The translations under genes were made by a program, and so were the position numbers. Shown piece by piece: positions 37,852 through 46,638 of a stretch of DNA of 64,000 nt. The notes below the pieces were generated by a model that was given only the letters and a program-made list of their open reading frames with translations, had not been told where the DNA came from and ran no database searches. Source of the stretch: Salinicola salarius (lineage in GTDB: Bacteria > Pseudomonadota > Gammaproteobacteria > Pseudomonadales > Halomonadaceae); assembly GCF_003206135.1 (NCBI RefSeq), contig NZ_PZJT01000006.1, forward strand, positions 69,250 through 133,249. Direction: 5' to 3'. Each line of letters starts with the position of its first letter. The stretch's first letter is position 1.

Positions 37852-39561
37852 TTGGACTCGATCAATAGCCTGTTTCTTGTATGTGGGGCACTGATAGCCC
37901 TCAGTATTCTGGCCAGCCGGGTGTCGTCCCGGATCGGCGTACCGCTGCTCGTTCTCTTTCTGGGCCTGGGCATGCTCGCCGGCGAGGAAGGCGTGCTAGG
38001 CCTGCAGTTCGATGATTACTCCCAGGCGTTTCTGATCGGCCACCTGGCGCTGGCGATGATTCTGCTCGACGGCGGCCTTCGCACGCGCTTCCGAACCTTC
38101 CGCGTGGGGCTCAGGCCGGCGCTGTCGCTGGCCACCATCGGGGTCTTCCTGACCAGCGGTATTCTGGGCCTGCTGGCCATGTGGCTAATGGATCTGACGC
38201 TTACCGAAGGCTTGCTGGTGGGGGCGATCGTCGGCTCGACGGACGCCGCCGCGGTCTTCTCCATGCTCAAGGGGCAGGGCGTCAATCTCAACGAGCGCGT
38301 GGGGGCAACGCTCGAGATCGAATCCGGTACCAACGATCCGATGGCGATCTTTCTCACCATCACTCTCGCCGAATTGCTGACCGGTGCCGTCGGAGGCGTA
38401 TGGGAGACGCTGATGCGCTTCTTCCTGCAGTTCGGGCTGGGGCTCGCCGTCGGGCTGGGCGGCGGCTGGGTATCGGCCAAGCTGCTGCGTTACCTGGATC
38501 TGGCGCCCGGTCTCTATTCGCTGTTGGCTTTGGCGCTTGGGTTCTGCATCTTCGGCGCAACCAGCGCTGCTGGCGGCAGCGGCTTCCTGGCCATCTATCT
38601 CACCGGTCTGATGATCGGCAATCAGCCCGGACGTCACCTCACGCACATTCTTCCCGTCCACGACGGGCTGGCCTGGCTGAGCCAGATCGGGCTATTCCTG
38701 GTGCTGGGCCTGCTGGTCACACCGTCGGAGATGATCGATTACGCGGTACCGAGCGCCATTCTGGCCGTGGCGTTGATCGTGCTGGCGCGTCCCGTTGCGG
38801 TAATGGCTTCACTGGTGCCGTTTTTCAATTTCCGATGGCGCGAGATCGGTTTCATTTCCTGGGTCGGCCTGCGCGGGGCCGTTCCCATCGTGCTGGCGAT
38901 CTTCCCGGTCATCAGCGGTGTCGAGAACGCCACGCTCTACTTCAACGTGGCGTTCTTCGTCGTGCTGATCTCGCTGCTGCTGCAGGGCTCGACACTGGCG
39001 CGGGTTGCCCGCTGGATGCGGGTGGTGCTGCCGGAAACCACGACGCCCGATCGGCGCGGGCAACTGGGCGTGCTGCCGGAAAACGACTACGAGATGTTCG
39101 TCTACAAGGTCGAGAACGAATCTCTCGATGACGTACCGATTCGCCTGCTTCGCCTGCCATCCGGCACGCTGATCTCGGCGATCTTTCGCCAGCACGCCAT
39201 GCTGCATCCCAAGGGGAGTACGCGCTTGCGGCTGAGTGACGTGATTTGTCTGATCGGGCGGACCGGCGATCTGCCATCGCTCAACCGGCTGTTCAACGGG
39301 GAGGCCAAGCTCAAGCGGGAGCGTGCGTTCTTCGGTACCTTCACGCTGGATGGCGAGGCCCTGATGCAGGAAGTGGCCAACGCCTACGGTTTGACGCTGA
39401 GTCCCGGAGAGCAGGAGATGACGCTAGGGGAGTTCGTGGCGCTGCGCGTCGGCGGTCATCCCGTGGTCGGGGACGACGTCGACTGGCATGGGTTCCACTG
39501 GGTCGTCAGCGAGATGGAAGGGAATCGCGTCACGCGAGTGGGTCTACGTCTCTATCATTGA
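37852..39561 (+). CDS. nhaP2: NhaP2/CvrA-type potassium (sodium)/proton antiporter
   Basis: 569-residue CPA1-type antiporter. The membrane domain (residues about 1-395, some 12 helices) contains the ion-site region STDAAAVFSMLK and a second segment ESGTNDPMAIFL. A cytoplasmic TrkA-C (RCK_C) domain at about 405-485 and a C-terminal CorC/HlyC-like domain follow, the NhaP2 arrangement. The start is a TTG. It exports K+ (or Na+) in exchange for protons, which fits a salt-adapted host. A 14-bp triple repeat follows the stop. Confidence 0.9.
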   Translation: MDSINSLFLVCGALIALSILASRVSSRIGVPLLVLFLGLGMLAGEEGVLGLQFDDYSQAFLIGHLALAMILLDGGLRTRFRTFRVGLRPALSLATIGVFLTSGILGLLAMWLMDLTLTEGLLVGAIVGSTDAAAVFSMLKGQGVNLNERVGATLEIESGTNDPMAIFLTITLAELLTGAVGGVWETLMRFFLQFGLGLAVGLGGGWVSAKLLRYLDLAPGLYSLLALALGFCIFGATSAAGGSGFLAIYLTGLMIGNQPGRHLTHILPVHDGLAWLSQIGLFLVLGLLVTPSEMIDYAVPSAILAVALIVLARPVAVMASLVPFFNFRWREIGFISWVGLRGAVPIVLAIFPVISGVENATLYFNVAFFVVLISLLLQGSTLARVARWMRVVLPETTTPDRRGQLGVLPENDYEMFVYKVENESLDDVPIRLLRLPSGTLISAIFRQHAMLHPKGSTRLRLSDVICLIGRTGDLPSLNRLFNGEAKLKRERAFFGTFTLDGEALMQEVANAYGLTLSPGEQEMTLGEFVALRVGGHPVVGDDVDWHGFHWVVSEMEGNRVTRVGLRLYH

Positions 39562-39582
39562 CCATCGAAGCGGCTGGGCTTC

Positions 39583-39624
39583 GCTTCGGAATCAAAGCTT
39601 CTGAATCAAGGCTTCTGAATCAAG
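39583..39624. repeat. 14-bp tandem repeat, three copies, after nhaP2
   Basis: Units 39583-39596, 39597-39610 and 39611-39624; the last two are identical and the first differs at two positions. It starts 22 bp after the nhaP2 stop. Confidence 0.93.
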
Positions 39625-39687
39625 GCTACGGGGCCTTGCTCTGCATGAATGGCTCCGTAGCGGCATCTGTGTAGTCGAAAAAGCGTA

Positions 39688-39903
39688 TTACTCGACGTCT
39701 GCATCGTCGGTCGGGTGGTCCAGCCGCTTGCCAGTCTCCCGAGACGTCATGCTGTTCATGCTGTCTGCTCGCTTCTGCGCCTGGGCAGCTTCCGGAAAAT
39801 GCCCCAGGCTGCCACCCGTGTCGCCATCGTAGACCTCATAGCTGACTTGTTGGGGGTTGCCGGGTAGATGTGTCTTTCTGATCTCGACGAACGGTTCTGC
39901 CAT
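39688..39903 (-). CDS. Small hypothetical acidic protein
   Basis: 71 residues from the ATG at 39903, which has GGAGG 8 bases upstream. The protein is soluble, with a short beta-like N-terminal half (PFVEIRKTHLPGNPQQVSYEVYD) and a charged tail. I do not recognise the family. First of four consecutive small minus-strand genes between nhaP2 and tRNA-Ser. Confidence 0.6.
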   Translation of the reverse strand: MAEPFVEIRKTHLPGNPQQVSYEVYDGDTGGSLGHFPEAAQAQKRADSMNSMTSRETGKRLDHPTDDADVE

Positions 39904-39979
39904 GATGGAATCCTCCAGGAAAGACATCGACCTTCAGGGTAGTCGAGACACTGGCGTTGTACAGCGAATTCAGCGGCCT

Positions 39980-40294
39980 TCAATCCGGGTCCAGATCCCA
40001 CTGCAAACCGAACTGAAGGCCATTGATCGCTTCGTCGATGAAGCCGCTACTTTGACCGTTGCGGCTATCGTCAGCCTGTTCCAGTGCCATTTGCCTCTGA
40101 GGGTCCGGCCAGCCCAGGCGCGCCATGCATAGCTGATATTCGCGTTCGCCAGCGATCTGGTGCGTCTGACGCTCGCAGGTATTGCTGTCCTGCAGGAAAT
40201 TCGTGGCCGTCAGCCGCGGCGTCACCGACACGCAGCCTGCCAATAGAAGGGAAACGAGAAAGAAGATTAGCGCGCGGTGCATTGGCAACATCAT
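39980..40294 (-). CDS. Small predicted lipoprotein, function unknown
   Basis: 104 residues with a clear lipoprotein signal: a hydrophobic stretch at about 8-19 and the lipobox LLAGC with Cys21. The mature part contains two further Cys (TCERQ and QLCMA) that could form a disulfide. No family recognised. Confidence 0.65.
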   Translation of the reverse strand: MMLPMHRALIFFLVSLLLAGCVSVTPRLTATNFLQDSNTCERQTHQIAGEREYQLCMARLGWPDPQRQMALEQADDSRNGQSSGFIDEAINGLQFGLQWDLDPD

Positions 40295-40409
40295 TAGAGA
40301 CTAGTCGCAGGGTAGCACCGTCCGGCCCCTTATCCGCACCCTCAATCAAAAAAAGTGGCTGGCGGATATCTCGGTTCCGACCCCATGCAGACGTCTTCAG
40401 CGATCAGCG

Positions 40410-40652
40410 TCACGAAGCGAGGCCCGAGGTGGGCGAGCGCCAGTTGAGCAATACGTCATGGCGGGTGATGTGGATGACACGGATGCTGTCACTGTCTTCG
40501 AACTGCTCGACAAGCCGCTCCCAGGCATCGACGGGCTCTTCGTCCCCTCGGCTGATCGTCACCTGATGACGACGATTGGCGTGCGCCAGCGAGATGAGCT
40601 TTTCCGCCCGGCGTACGAGTCTGGATTCAGGCGTTGGGAAGGGGATGACCAT
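40410..40652 (-). CDS. Small hypothetical basic/mixed-charge protein
   Basis: 80 residues, soluble, starting MVIPFPTPESRLVRRAEKL. GGAG lies 7 bases upstream of the ATG, which supports it being real. No family recognised. Same orientation as its small neighbours. Confidence 0.5.
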   Translation of the reverse strand: MVIPFPTPESRLVRRAEKLISLAHANRRHQVTISRGDEEPVDAWERLVEQFEDSDSIRVIHITRHDVLLNWRSPTSGLAS

Positions 40653-40791
40653 CGAACGCTCCGAGATAACTGTTCATTCATACAGTATCCATCAGGAGAG
40701 AGGCGAACACAAACGGGACGCTCGATCGGACCTACGCCTTGCATCGCCATATCGAACCAAGCCCGCACGGCTTCCGGTGCTGAAAGCGAAC

Positions 40792-41136
40792 TCAGTGCGG
40801 GTGGCTCTCCATGTATGACTGAATGGCGGACATGGTGGTCTGCATATCGTCACAGAACGACTGGGAGGGCTGGAAGTCGGCTCCGCTCGCCAGCTTTTTC
40901 ATCTCCTCGTCATGATTGGAAACCCGACCATTCTCACGCAAGCCTCTCGCCATGTTCGCCAGTTCCTGCTGGGTCTGCTGGGGATCGTCACTGCTGGCAA
41001 TGTACGCCTCGATCTGCTGGGTCTGCTCGCCGATATGCTCCATCAAGCTATCCGCCGAGCATTCGAAGTCGGCCGCAGACGCCTGGGTTGACCCGATGAT
41101 GGCGCCCAGCGCCCCGGCAACGAGAATATTTTTCAT
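40792..41136 (-). CDS. Small secreted hypothetical protein
   Basis: 114 residues from the ATG at 41136, with a Sec signal peptide (MKNILVAGALGAIIGSTQASA). The mature helical protein has two Cys (FECSAD and SFCDDM), one near each end, consistent with a periplasmic disulfide. An in-frame TTG three codons upstream has a better spaced AGG. No family recognised. Confidence 0.6.
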   Translation of the reverse strand: MKNILVAGALGAIIGSTQASAADFECSADSLMEHIGEQTQQIEAYIASSDDPQQTQQELANMARGLRENGRVSNHDEEMKKLASGADFQPSQSFCDDMQTTMSAIQSYMESHPH

Positions 41137-41377
41137 GGAATTCAAAACGCTACCTGTCTTGTAGTGGAGGCTACCCACTATGACAGTTTTGACGGTTGCT
41201 CTCTAGCGTGGGCCGGCGTTTTGGCTGGGCTATTCACAAAGCCCGCTGGGGGGATGTCGGAGCAAAGTTGAAATGAGGGTGGCTGGGAACTTCGGCAGCA
41301 CGACGACCAAAAAGCATGCGCATTTTTATATCGAGATGGCAGCAGCCAGAAAGCAATGGATTAAGCCATTCAGAAAC

Positions 41378-41409
41378 GAAAAAAGGCCAGCTAAGTAGCT
41401 GACCTTTCT
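41378..41409 (-). terminator. Rho-independent terminator after tRNA-Ser
   Basis: On the minus strand AGGTCAGCT pairs with AGCTGGCCT (one G-U) and is followed by a run of T. It starts 9 nt after the tRNA 3' end. Confidence 0.8.
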
Positions 41410-41417
41410 CGAAAAAG

Positions 41418-41508
41418 TGGCGGAGGGACAGGGATTCGAACCCTGGGTAGGCTATTAACCTACGCCGGTTTTCAAGACCGGTGCATTCAACCGCTCTGCC
41501 ATCCCTCC
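41418..41508 (-). tRNA. tRNA-Ser (anticodon UGA)
   Basis: 91 nt including an encoded CCA. The acceptor stem is GGAGGGA paired with TCCCTCC, with discriminator G. The anticodon loop CTTGAAA (anticodon at 41472-41474) lies between 5-bp stem arms. The long variable arm typical of serine tRNAs and the GGGTTCGAATCCC T-arm are present. It lies next to yccA, as serT does in E. coli. Confidence 0.97.
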
Positions 41509-41672
41509 GGCTTACGGCGAGGCATACTACCAGCTCGTTCGAAAACGTCAATAGGTTCTTTAGCTTTCAATAAGTTATTTCTTTCTCCGGGGCTTCCATA
41601 GCGCTTGTCAGGGGAACTTTGCAAGGGCATTCTGGTCTATGGGTGAGTTTCAACAGAACTGAGGGGACGACA

Positions 41673-42344
41673 ATGGATTTTCGAACATCGCACGACGTCG
41701 CCGATCGTCGATCGAGCGCGGTCAGCACCAACAAGGTGTTGCGCAACACCTACATGTTGCTGGCCATGACACTGCTATTCTCCGCCGTGACCGCAGGCGC
41801 TGCCGTGGCCATGGGCATTACGCAACTCAACATCTTCGTATTCTTTATCGGCGCTTACGGCCTGATGTTTTTGGTACACAAGACTGCCAATTCCGGCGCG
41901 GGTATTGCGGCGACGTTTGCCTTCACCGGTTTCATGGGCTTCACGCTGGGGCCGATCATCGATCTCTACCTGTCGATCCCCAACGGCGCGCAACTGGTGA
42001 TGACCGCCTTGGGCATGACCGCGGCCACGTTCCTGGGTCTGTCAGCCGTTGCACTGATCACGCGCAAGGACTTCAGCTTCCTGGGTAACTTCATGATGGC
42101 GGGTGCCATCGTGCTGGTACTGGCCATGGTGGCGGCGCTGATCTTCAACATCCCGGGGCTGGCGCTGGCGGTATCTGCAGGCTTCGTGCTGTTCTCCTCG
42201 GCGGCGATCCTGTACCAGACCAGCGAGATCGTGAATCGCGCGGGTGAGACGAACTACATTCTCGCGACCATCACGCTGTATGTGTCGATCTACAACTTGT
42301 TCGTGAGCCTGCTGTCGATCCTGGGCGTAATGTCCGACGACTAG
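41673..42344 (+). CDS. yccA: YccA, Bax inhibitor-1 family membrane protein
   Basis: 223 residues from the ATG at 41673 (GAGGGGACG upstream) with seven membrane helices. The BI-1 signature GFTLGPIIDLY and the late ILYQTSEIVNRAG segment are present. YccA modulates the FtsH membrane protease in E. coli. Its position between tRNA-Ser and the tus genes is similar to the enterobacterial arrangement. A terminator hairpin follows. Confidence 0.93.
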   Translation: MDFRTSHDVADRRSSAVSTNKVLRNTYMLLAMTLLFSAVTAGAAVAMGITQLNIFVFFIGAYGLMFLVHKTANSGAGIAATFAFTGFMGFTLGPIIDLYLSIPNGAQLVMTALGMTAATFLGLSAVALITRKDFSFLGNFMMAGAIVLVLAMVAALIFNIPGLALAVSAGFVLFSSAAILYQTSEIVNRAGETNYILATITLYVSIYNLFVSLLSILGVMSDD

Positions 42345-42376
42345 GATCCGGCTCGATGATTCCATCGACGGCATCG

Positions 42377-42406
42377 AGGCCCCACTACGGTGGGGCCTTG
42401 TCGTTT
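42377..42406 (+). terminator. Terminator or attenuator between yccA and tusD
   Basis: 9-bp perfect stem (42377-42385 with 42390-42398) with a TACG tetraloop, followed by TGTCGTTT. The T-run is broken, so some readthrough into tusD is possible. Confidence 0.7.
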
Positions 42407-42447
42407 GGTACCATGGTGTCATTGGATTCACGAAACGGAGCGACCGA

Positions 42448-42849
42448 TTGCCGATGCTGACCTACGCTCTGTTGTTGCACGCCGCGCCTTACAGTCATCA
42501 GGCGGCGCTTTCGGCGCTGCGTTTCGCGGAGACCGTCGTGGCGGGGGGGCACCGTCTGAAAACGGTCTTCTTCTATCATGACGGGGTCCACAACGCCTCG
42601 GCGCTGATGTCACCGCCCCAGGACGAAGTCCATCTGGCCGATGGCTGGAAACGGCTCCACGAAGCGCATGGTGCCGAACTGCTAGTCTGTGTGGCGGCGG
42701 GGTTGCGCCGGGGTGTGCTGGATACCAGCGAGGCCAGCCGTCACGGCTTGGCTGTGCATAGCGTCGAGCCACCGTTCGAATTGACCGGCGTCGGCCAGTT
42801 GGTCGATGCCATGCTCGCCAATGATCGATTGATCACCTTTGCGCCATGA
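42448..42849 (+). CDS. tusD: TusD, sulfur-relay protein for tRNA 2-thiolation
   Basis: Part of the TusBCD complex that passes persulfide sulfur from TusA to TusE for 2-thiouridine in tRNA. 133 residues from a TTG with GGAG 7 bases upstream; an ATG two codons later is an alternative. The reactive Cys is at 81 (ELLVCVAAGLRRG). It overlaps tusC by 4 bp. Confidence 0.92.
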   Translation: MPMLTYALLLHAAPYSHQAALSALRFAETVVAGGHRLKTVFFYHDGVHNASALMSPPQDEVHLADGWKRLHEAHGAELLVCVAAGLRRGVLDTSEASRHGLAVHSVEPPFELTGVGQLVDAMLANDRLITFAP

Positions 42850-43250
42850 CGACTTTTTCGGATATGGAAACCGTTTCTGATGTAGAAACCGTGCCGCAGG
42901 ATCTGCTTATCGTGCTGCGCCATCCGCCACACGGCTCGCAATGGCTTCGCGAGGGGCTCGATGTCGCGCTGGTGGCGGCTGCCTTCGGCCAGCGAGTCGG
43001 GCTGTTGTTTCAGGGCGATGGGGTCTATGCCTTGCTGAAAGGTCAGCAGGCGGGCGCCTTGGGACAAAAGGGCACCCATCCGCAGATAGCGATGCTGGAG
43101 ATGTATGACATCGACACGCTTTGGGCCAGCGAGACGGCGCTCGCCGAGCGGGGGCTTTCGGCCGACGACCTGATGCTGCCGGTGGTGCCCCTGAATGCCG
43201 AGGCGGTGGCCGAGTGCTTTGCGCTCCACCCTCATGCTTTGATCTTCTAG
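42846..43250 (+). CDS. tusC: TusC, sulfur-relay protein
   Basis: 134-residue DsrF-like subunit of TusBCD. The core (LIVLRHPPHGSQWLREGLDVALVAAAFG) and the C-terminal CFALHPHALIF match the family. The N-terminal 18 residues (with a short METVSDVETV repeat) are extra compared with E. coli TusC, so an internal start is possible. It lies between tusD (4-bp overlap) and tusB. Confidence 0.9.
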   Translation: MTTFSDMETVSDVETVPQDLLIVLRHPPHGSQWLREGLDVALVAAAFGQRVGLLFQGDGVYALLKGQQAGALGQKGTHPQIAMLEMYDIDTLWASETALAERGLSADDLMLPVVPLNAEAVAECFALHPHALIF

Positions 43251-43288
43251 GATCTTCATTTCGATCTTCCAGGCCTGGAACGACGCCA

Positions 43289-43579
43289 ATGCTGTTGCAT
43301 CTGCTCAATCGATCCCCGCAGTCGCTATCCGTCTATCGAGAACTGGGCGAAGCCTTCGGGGCCGACGATCATCTATTATTGATCGAAGACGCCTGTTACG
43401 CGGCGCTGCCGTCGGCCAGTGCCGCGCTCGAACCCTTCGAGGGGCGCGTGTCGGTGCTGGCGGAGGATCTGGCATCCCGGGGGCTGGCCGAGCGGGTCAG
43501 CCCGGCCATCGCGGTCGTCGACATGAACGGCTTTCTGTCGCTGACGGAAAGCCATCAACGCTGTGTGAGCTGGTTCTAA
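43289..43579 (+). CDS. tusB: TusB, sulfur-relay protein
   Basis: 96-residue DsrH-like subunit of TusBCD. It starts MLLHLLNRSPQSLSVY at 43289; the frame is open upstream inside tusC. The segment LLLIEDACYAAL and the C-terminal HQRCVSWF, ending in aromatic residues, fit TusB. Its TAA overlaps the tusE ATG by one base. Confidence 0.9.
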   Translation: MLLHLLNRSPQSLSVYRELGEAFGADDHLLLIEDACYAALPSASAALEPFEGRVSVLAEDLASRGLAERVSPAIAVVDMNGFLSLTESHQRCVSWF

Positions 43580-43929
43580 TGGCAACGACAACTGCAAGAA
43601 CACTGTTGGTGGAAGGGCAGCCCATCGCGCTGGACCCGGAGGGGTACCTGGTCTCTCTCGACGACTGGTCGGAAAGCGTCGCCGAAGCGCTGGCGGCGGA
43701 TGACGGTCGTGAGCTGACGCCGGCTCATTGGGAAGTGATCGCGGTATTGCGAGACTTCTACCAGCGCTTCGAGGCCGCACCGGCCATGCGCCCCTTGGTC
43801 AAGGCAGTGAAGCAGTCGCTGGGCGAGGAGAAGGGCAGCTCGATCTACTTGATGCAACTGTTCCCCGAAAGCCCGGCCAAGGTCGGCGCCAGGCTGGCCG
43901 GCCTGCCCAAGCCGACCAACTGTCTCTAG
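43579..43929 (+). CDS. tusE: TusE, sulfur acceptor for MnmA
   Basis: 116-residue DsrC-family protein that receives sulfur from TusBCD and delivers it to MnmA. The conserved C-terminal tail ends LPKPTNCL, with the reactive Cys at position 115. It also has LTPAHWEVIAVLRDFY. Start overlaps the tusB stop (TAATG). Confidence 0.94.
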   Translation: MATTTARTLLVEGQPIALDPEGYLVSLDDWSESVAEALAADDGRELTPAHWEVIAVLRDFYQRFEAAPAMRPLVKAVKQSLGEEKGSSIYLMQLFPESPAKVGARLAGLPKPTNCL

Positions 43930-43947
43930 CGCCGGTTACCAGACTTC

Positions 43948-44496
43948 ATGAACTTTCTCGCTCACGCCTGGCTTTCGCGCCACGGCAGCGATGAATTCCT
44001 TTACGGCAACCTGATCGCCGACGGGGTCAAGGGGGCGGATCTCCAACCGTGGCCGGCAGCGGTCGCGTCTGGCATTCGTCATCACCGTCAGGTCGATGCC
44101 GCCATCGATCGGCACGCGGAAGTGTTGCGCCTGCTGCAGATGGCGCCGAAAGCCCAGCGGCGTTTCGCCGGTATCGCGCTGGATGTGGTGTGGGATCATT
44201 TTCTCGCCAGCCGTCATCCGGATGCGGCACTGGTGGAACGCTGTTACCGGGTCCTTGGCGAGCGGCAGGCGCCGGCGCGCCTGGAGAGGATGGTGCCAAC
44301 GCTGATCGACGGCGACTGGCTGCGATGTTATGCCGATTTCGATTTCACCTGTCGCGCCATCGCCGGCATCGGCCAGCGCTTGCGCGGCCCCAACCAGCTC
44401 GCCGCGCTGACGCCCTGGCTGCGTGACGAGTACGACAATCTCGAAGCCGCTTTCGTCACGCTATGGCCCGACATGCAGCGCCGGTTCCGTGACTGA
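43948..44496 (+). CDS. acpH: AcpH, acyl carrier protein phosphodiesterase
   Basis: Removes the 4'-phosphopantetheine arm from ACP. 182 residues starting MNFLAHAWLS with the HD-like metal residues (HHRQVDAAIDRH, DVVWDHFLA). Length and sequence match AcpH/YajB. The ribosome site is weak, 18 bp after tusE, so it may depend on upstream translation. It converges on moeA. Confidence 0.92.
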   Translation: MNFLAHAWLSRHGSDEFLYGNLIADGVKGADLQPWPAAVASGIRHHRQVDAAIDRHAEVLRLLQMAPKAQRRFAGIALDVVWDHFLASRHPDAALVERCYRVLGERQAPARLERMVPTLIDGDWLRCYADFDFTCRAIAGIGQRLRGPNQLAALTPWLRDEYDNLEAAFVTLWPDMQRRFRD

Positions 44497-44517
44497 ACCG
44501 ACGCTTGCCGCCAGTCT

Positions 44518-45720
44518 TCAGTATTGAAGCCAGAGACAGTCGACACGATCGCCGGGACGGATATGGCTGTCGGACGGGATCACGGCGAAGGCATTGGTGG
44601 CCGCGCAGGAGGTCAGTACCGCCGAACTCTGTTCGGGATAGAGGCTGGCAGTGACTCGCTCTCCCTCGAACGCCAGACTGGCACGCATGTAATGGCGCCG
44701 CCCCTGTGTCCGGGTTTCGAACTGCGCTTCGGCGCTGACCACCGGTAGCGACAGCCTGTCGTTGCAGCCCTGCAGTTTGCCCAGCAGCGGGCGCAGATAG
44801 AGCCAGGCACCGACATAGCTCGAAACCGGATTGCCGGGCAGGCCGACCAGTCGGGTCCGGCCGATCGTTCCCAACGCCAGCGGCTTGCCCGGCCGCATCG
44901 CCAGGCGCCAGAGCGAGAGCTCGCCCAACTGCTCGAGCGCCGGCTTGACGTGATCCTCCTCGCCGACACTGACGCCGCCCGTGGTGACGATGACATCGGC
45001 CTTGGCCGCAGCTTCCCGCAGGCGCGCCAGGGTGGTATCGAAATCGTCGGCCACCTTGACCTGGCTGACGAGATCGCCACCGAAGCGGCGGATCAACGTC
45101 GCCAGCATCGGCCCGTTGCTGTTGTAGATCTGTCCGCGCGCCAGCGCCTGGCCGGGCTCGACGATCTCGTCGCCGGTGAGCAGCAGCGCCACCTTCGGCC
45201 GCCGCACCACATTCACCGTCGAGAAACCCTGTCCGGCGAGCAGCCCCAGGGCCGCGGCGCCGAGCCGCGTGCCGGCGGCCAGCAGAGGCTGCCCCGTGGC
45301 CACGTCCAGCCCACGGCGACGCACGTTCTGGCCAATCTGGGTCACCGGGACGATCGCGTCGTCGCCGTCCAGCTCGACGTTTTCCTGAATCGCCACGCAA
45401 TCCGCGCCAGGCGGTATTTCGCTCCCCGTGAAGATTCGAGCACAGGTGCCGGGCGTCAGCGGCTGCGGCGGCTGGCCGGCGGGAATGCGCTGGGAGATCG
45501 GCAAGCGCTTGCCGCTGTCTGCGCTGAACAGCGCATAGCCGTCCATGGCGCTGTTGTCGGCCGGCGGCACGTCGATGGCGGCTTCCATATCTTCGGCGAG
45601 CACGCGATCGTCGGCATCGAGGCAGGCAATTCGCTCGCTCTCCAGGCGCCCGACGCCGTCGAGCAGCGCCTCTAGTGCCTGCTCGACACTCTGGAGTCCA
45701 CTTTGGGGTTGCTCAGCCAT
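44518..45720 (-). CDS. moeA: MoeA, molybdopterin molybdenumtransferase
   Basis: Inserts molybdate into adenylylated molybdopterin. 400 residues with the MoeA N-terminal domains (IDVPPADNSAMDGYAL) and the MoCF-type domain (VALLLTGDEIVEPGQ; VIVTTGGVSVGEEDHVK; LGTIGRTRLVGLPGNPVSS). A C-terminal domain follows. It overlaps moaB by 8 bp. Confidence 0.95.
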   Translation of the reverse strand: MAEQPQSGLQSVEQALEALLDGVGRLESERIACLDADDRVLAEDMEAAIDVPPADNSAMDGYALFSADSGKRLPISQRIPAGQPPQPLTPGTCARIFTGSEIPPGADCVAIQENVELDGDDAIVPVTQIGQNVRRRGLDVATGQPLLAAGTRLGAAALGLLAGQGFSTVNVVRRPKVALLLTGDEIVEPGQALARGQIYNSNGPMLATLIRRFGGDLVSQVKVADDFDTTLARLREAAAKADVIVTTGGVSVGEEDHVKPALEQLGELSLWRLAMRPGKPLALGTIGRTRLVGLPGNPVSSYVGAWLYLRPLLGKLQGCNDRLSLPVVSAEAQFETRTQGRRHYMRASLAFEGERVTASLYPEQSSAVLTSCAATNAFAVIPSDSHIRPGDRVDCLWLQY

Positions 45721-46243
45721 GGCTATGCGTCCCCCGCTCGGGAATCACCAGGTTGGCGAAATTGCAGGGACGATGGCGGCTGTCCAGCTGCTCCTTGAGA
45801 ATGCGATCCCAGCCGGTGCGGCAGGCGCCGGTCGAACCCGGCAGGCAGAAGATCACGGTGGCATTGGACAGACCGCCCAGGCAGCGGCTCTGGACGGTGG
45901 AGCTGCCGATCTCCTCGAACGAGAGCTGACGAAACAGTTCGCCGAAGCCTTCGATACGCTTGTCGAGCAGCGGGGCGATCGCTTCCGGGGTGGAGTCGCG
46001 TCCGGTGAAACCCGTGCCGCCCGTCGTCAGTACGACCTGCACGTCGTCATCGGCGATCCATCCGGCGACCACGGCACGAATCCGGTAGACGTCGTCCGGC
46101 ACGATACGCTTCTCGGCGAGCCGATGGCCGGCCGCCTCGAGAGCATCGACGAGTGTCTGCCCGGAACGATCACTGCTTTCGTCACGCGTGTCCGAGATCG
46201 TCAGGACCGCGATCGATAGCGGAATCAGGGTCGAGTCGCTCAT
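45713..46243 (-). CDS. moaB: MoaB, molybdenum cofactor biosynthesis protein B
   Basis: MoCF/MogA-like molybdopterin-binding protein of 176 residues from the ATG at 46243 (AAGGAAAA upstream). The motifs VLTISDTRDESSDRSGQ and VVLTTGGTGFTGRDSTPEAI are diagnostic. It overlaps the DUF1244 gene by 4 bp and moeA by 8 bp, so the three form one operon. In many gammaproteobacteria MoaB takes the adenylylation role of MogA. Confidence 0.92.
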   Translation of the reverse strand: MSDSTLIPLSIAVLTISDTRDESSDRSGQTLVDALEAAGHRLAEKRIVPDDVYRIRAVVAGWIADDDVQVVLTTGGTGFTGRDSTPEAIAPLLDKRIEGFGELFRQLSFEEIGSSTVQSRCLGGLSNATVIFCLPGSTGACRTGWDRILKEQLDSRHRPCNFANLVIPERGTHSHG

Positions 46244-46575
46244 GAATTTTCCTTGCCGCCATTGGCCTCGGCCTTGCGAGCCTGGCGCGCTTCCAGCGCG
46301 GCGAGCTGCTCGTCGCTGGCCGGGGCCTGATAGTGCGCTTTCCATTCGGAATAGGGCATGCCGTAGACATATTCGCGCGCCGTCTCGTAATCCAGTTCGG
46401 TGCCGCGCGCTTCGGCCGCGCTGACCAGCCATTTGGACAGGCAGTTACGGCAGAAGTCGGCCAGGATCATCAGGTCGATGTTCTGGACATCCTTGTTGTC
46501 GTCCAGGTGACGAAGTAGACGACGAAAGGCGGCGGCTTCGAGTTCGGTGCGGGTCTGGTCGTCGAGGTGATGCAT
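46240..46575 (-). CDS. DUF1244 family protein
   Basis: 111 residues from the ATG at 46575 (GGGAG 7 bases upstream). The sequence AAAFRRLLRHLDDNKDVQNIDLM with DFCRNCLSKW is characteristic of DUF1244, a small all-helical dimeric family. The role is unknown. It is the first gene of the operon with moaB and moeA, and its Cys pair (CRNC) suggests a possible metal or redox role; that is inference. Confidence 0.85.
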   Translation of the reverse strand: MHHLDDQTRTELEAAAFRRLLRHLDDNKDVQNIDLMILADFCRNCLSKWLVSAAEARGTELDYETAREYVYGMPYSEWKAHYQAPASDEQLAALEARQARKAEANGGKENS

Positions 46576-46638
46576 CGGGGACTCCCGTCGTTGCTGGAGA
46601 TGAAATCGGGGATTAATCACGGTGGAAGCGTCGCGTCG

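Noticed and set aside
41418..41508. tRNA-Ser as an integration site for a genomic island
   Set aside because: No integrase gene and no second copy of the tRNA 3' end is present in the window.
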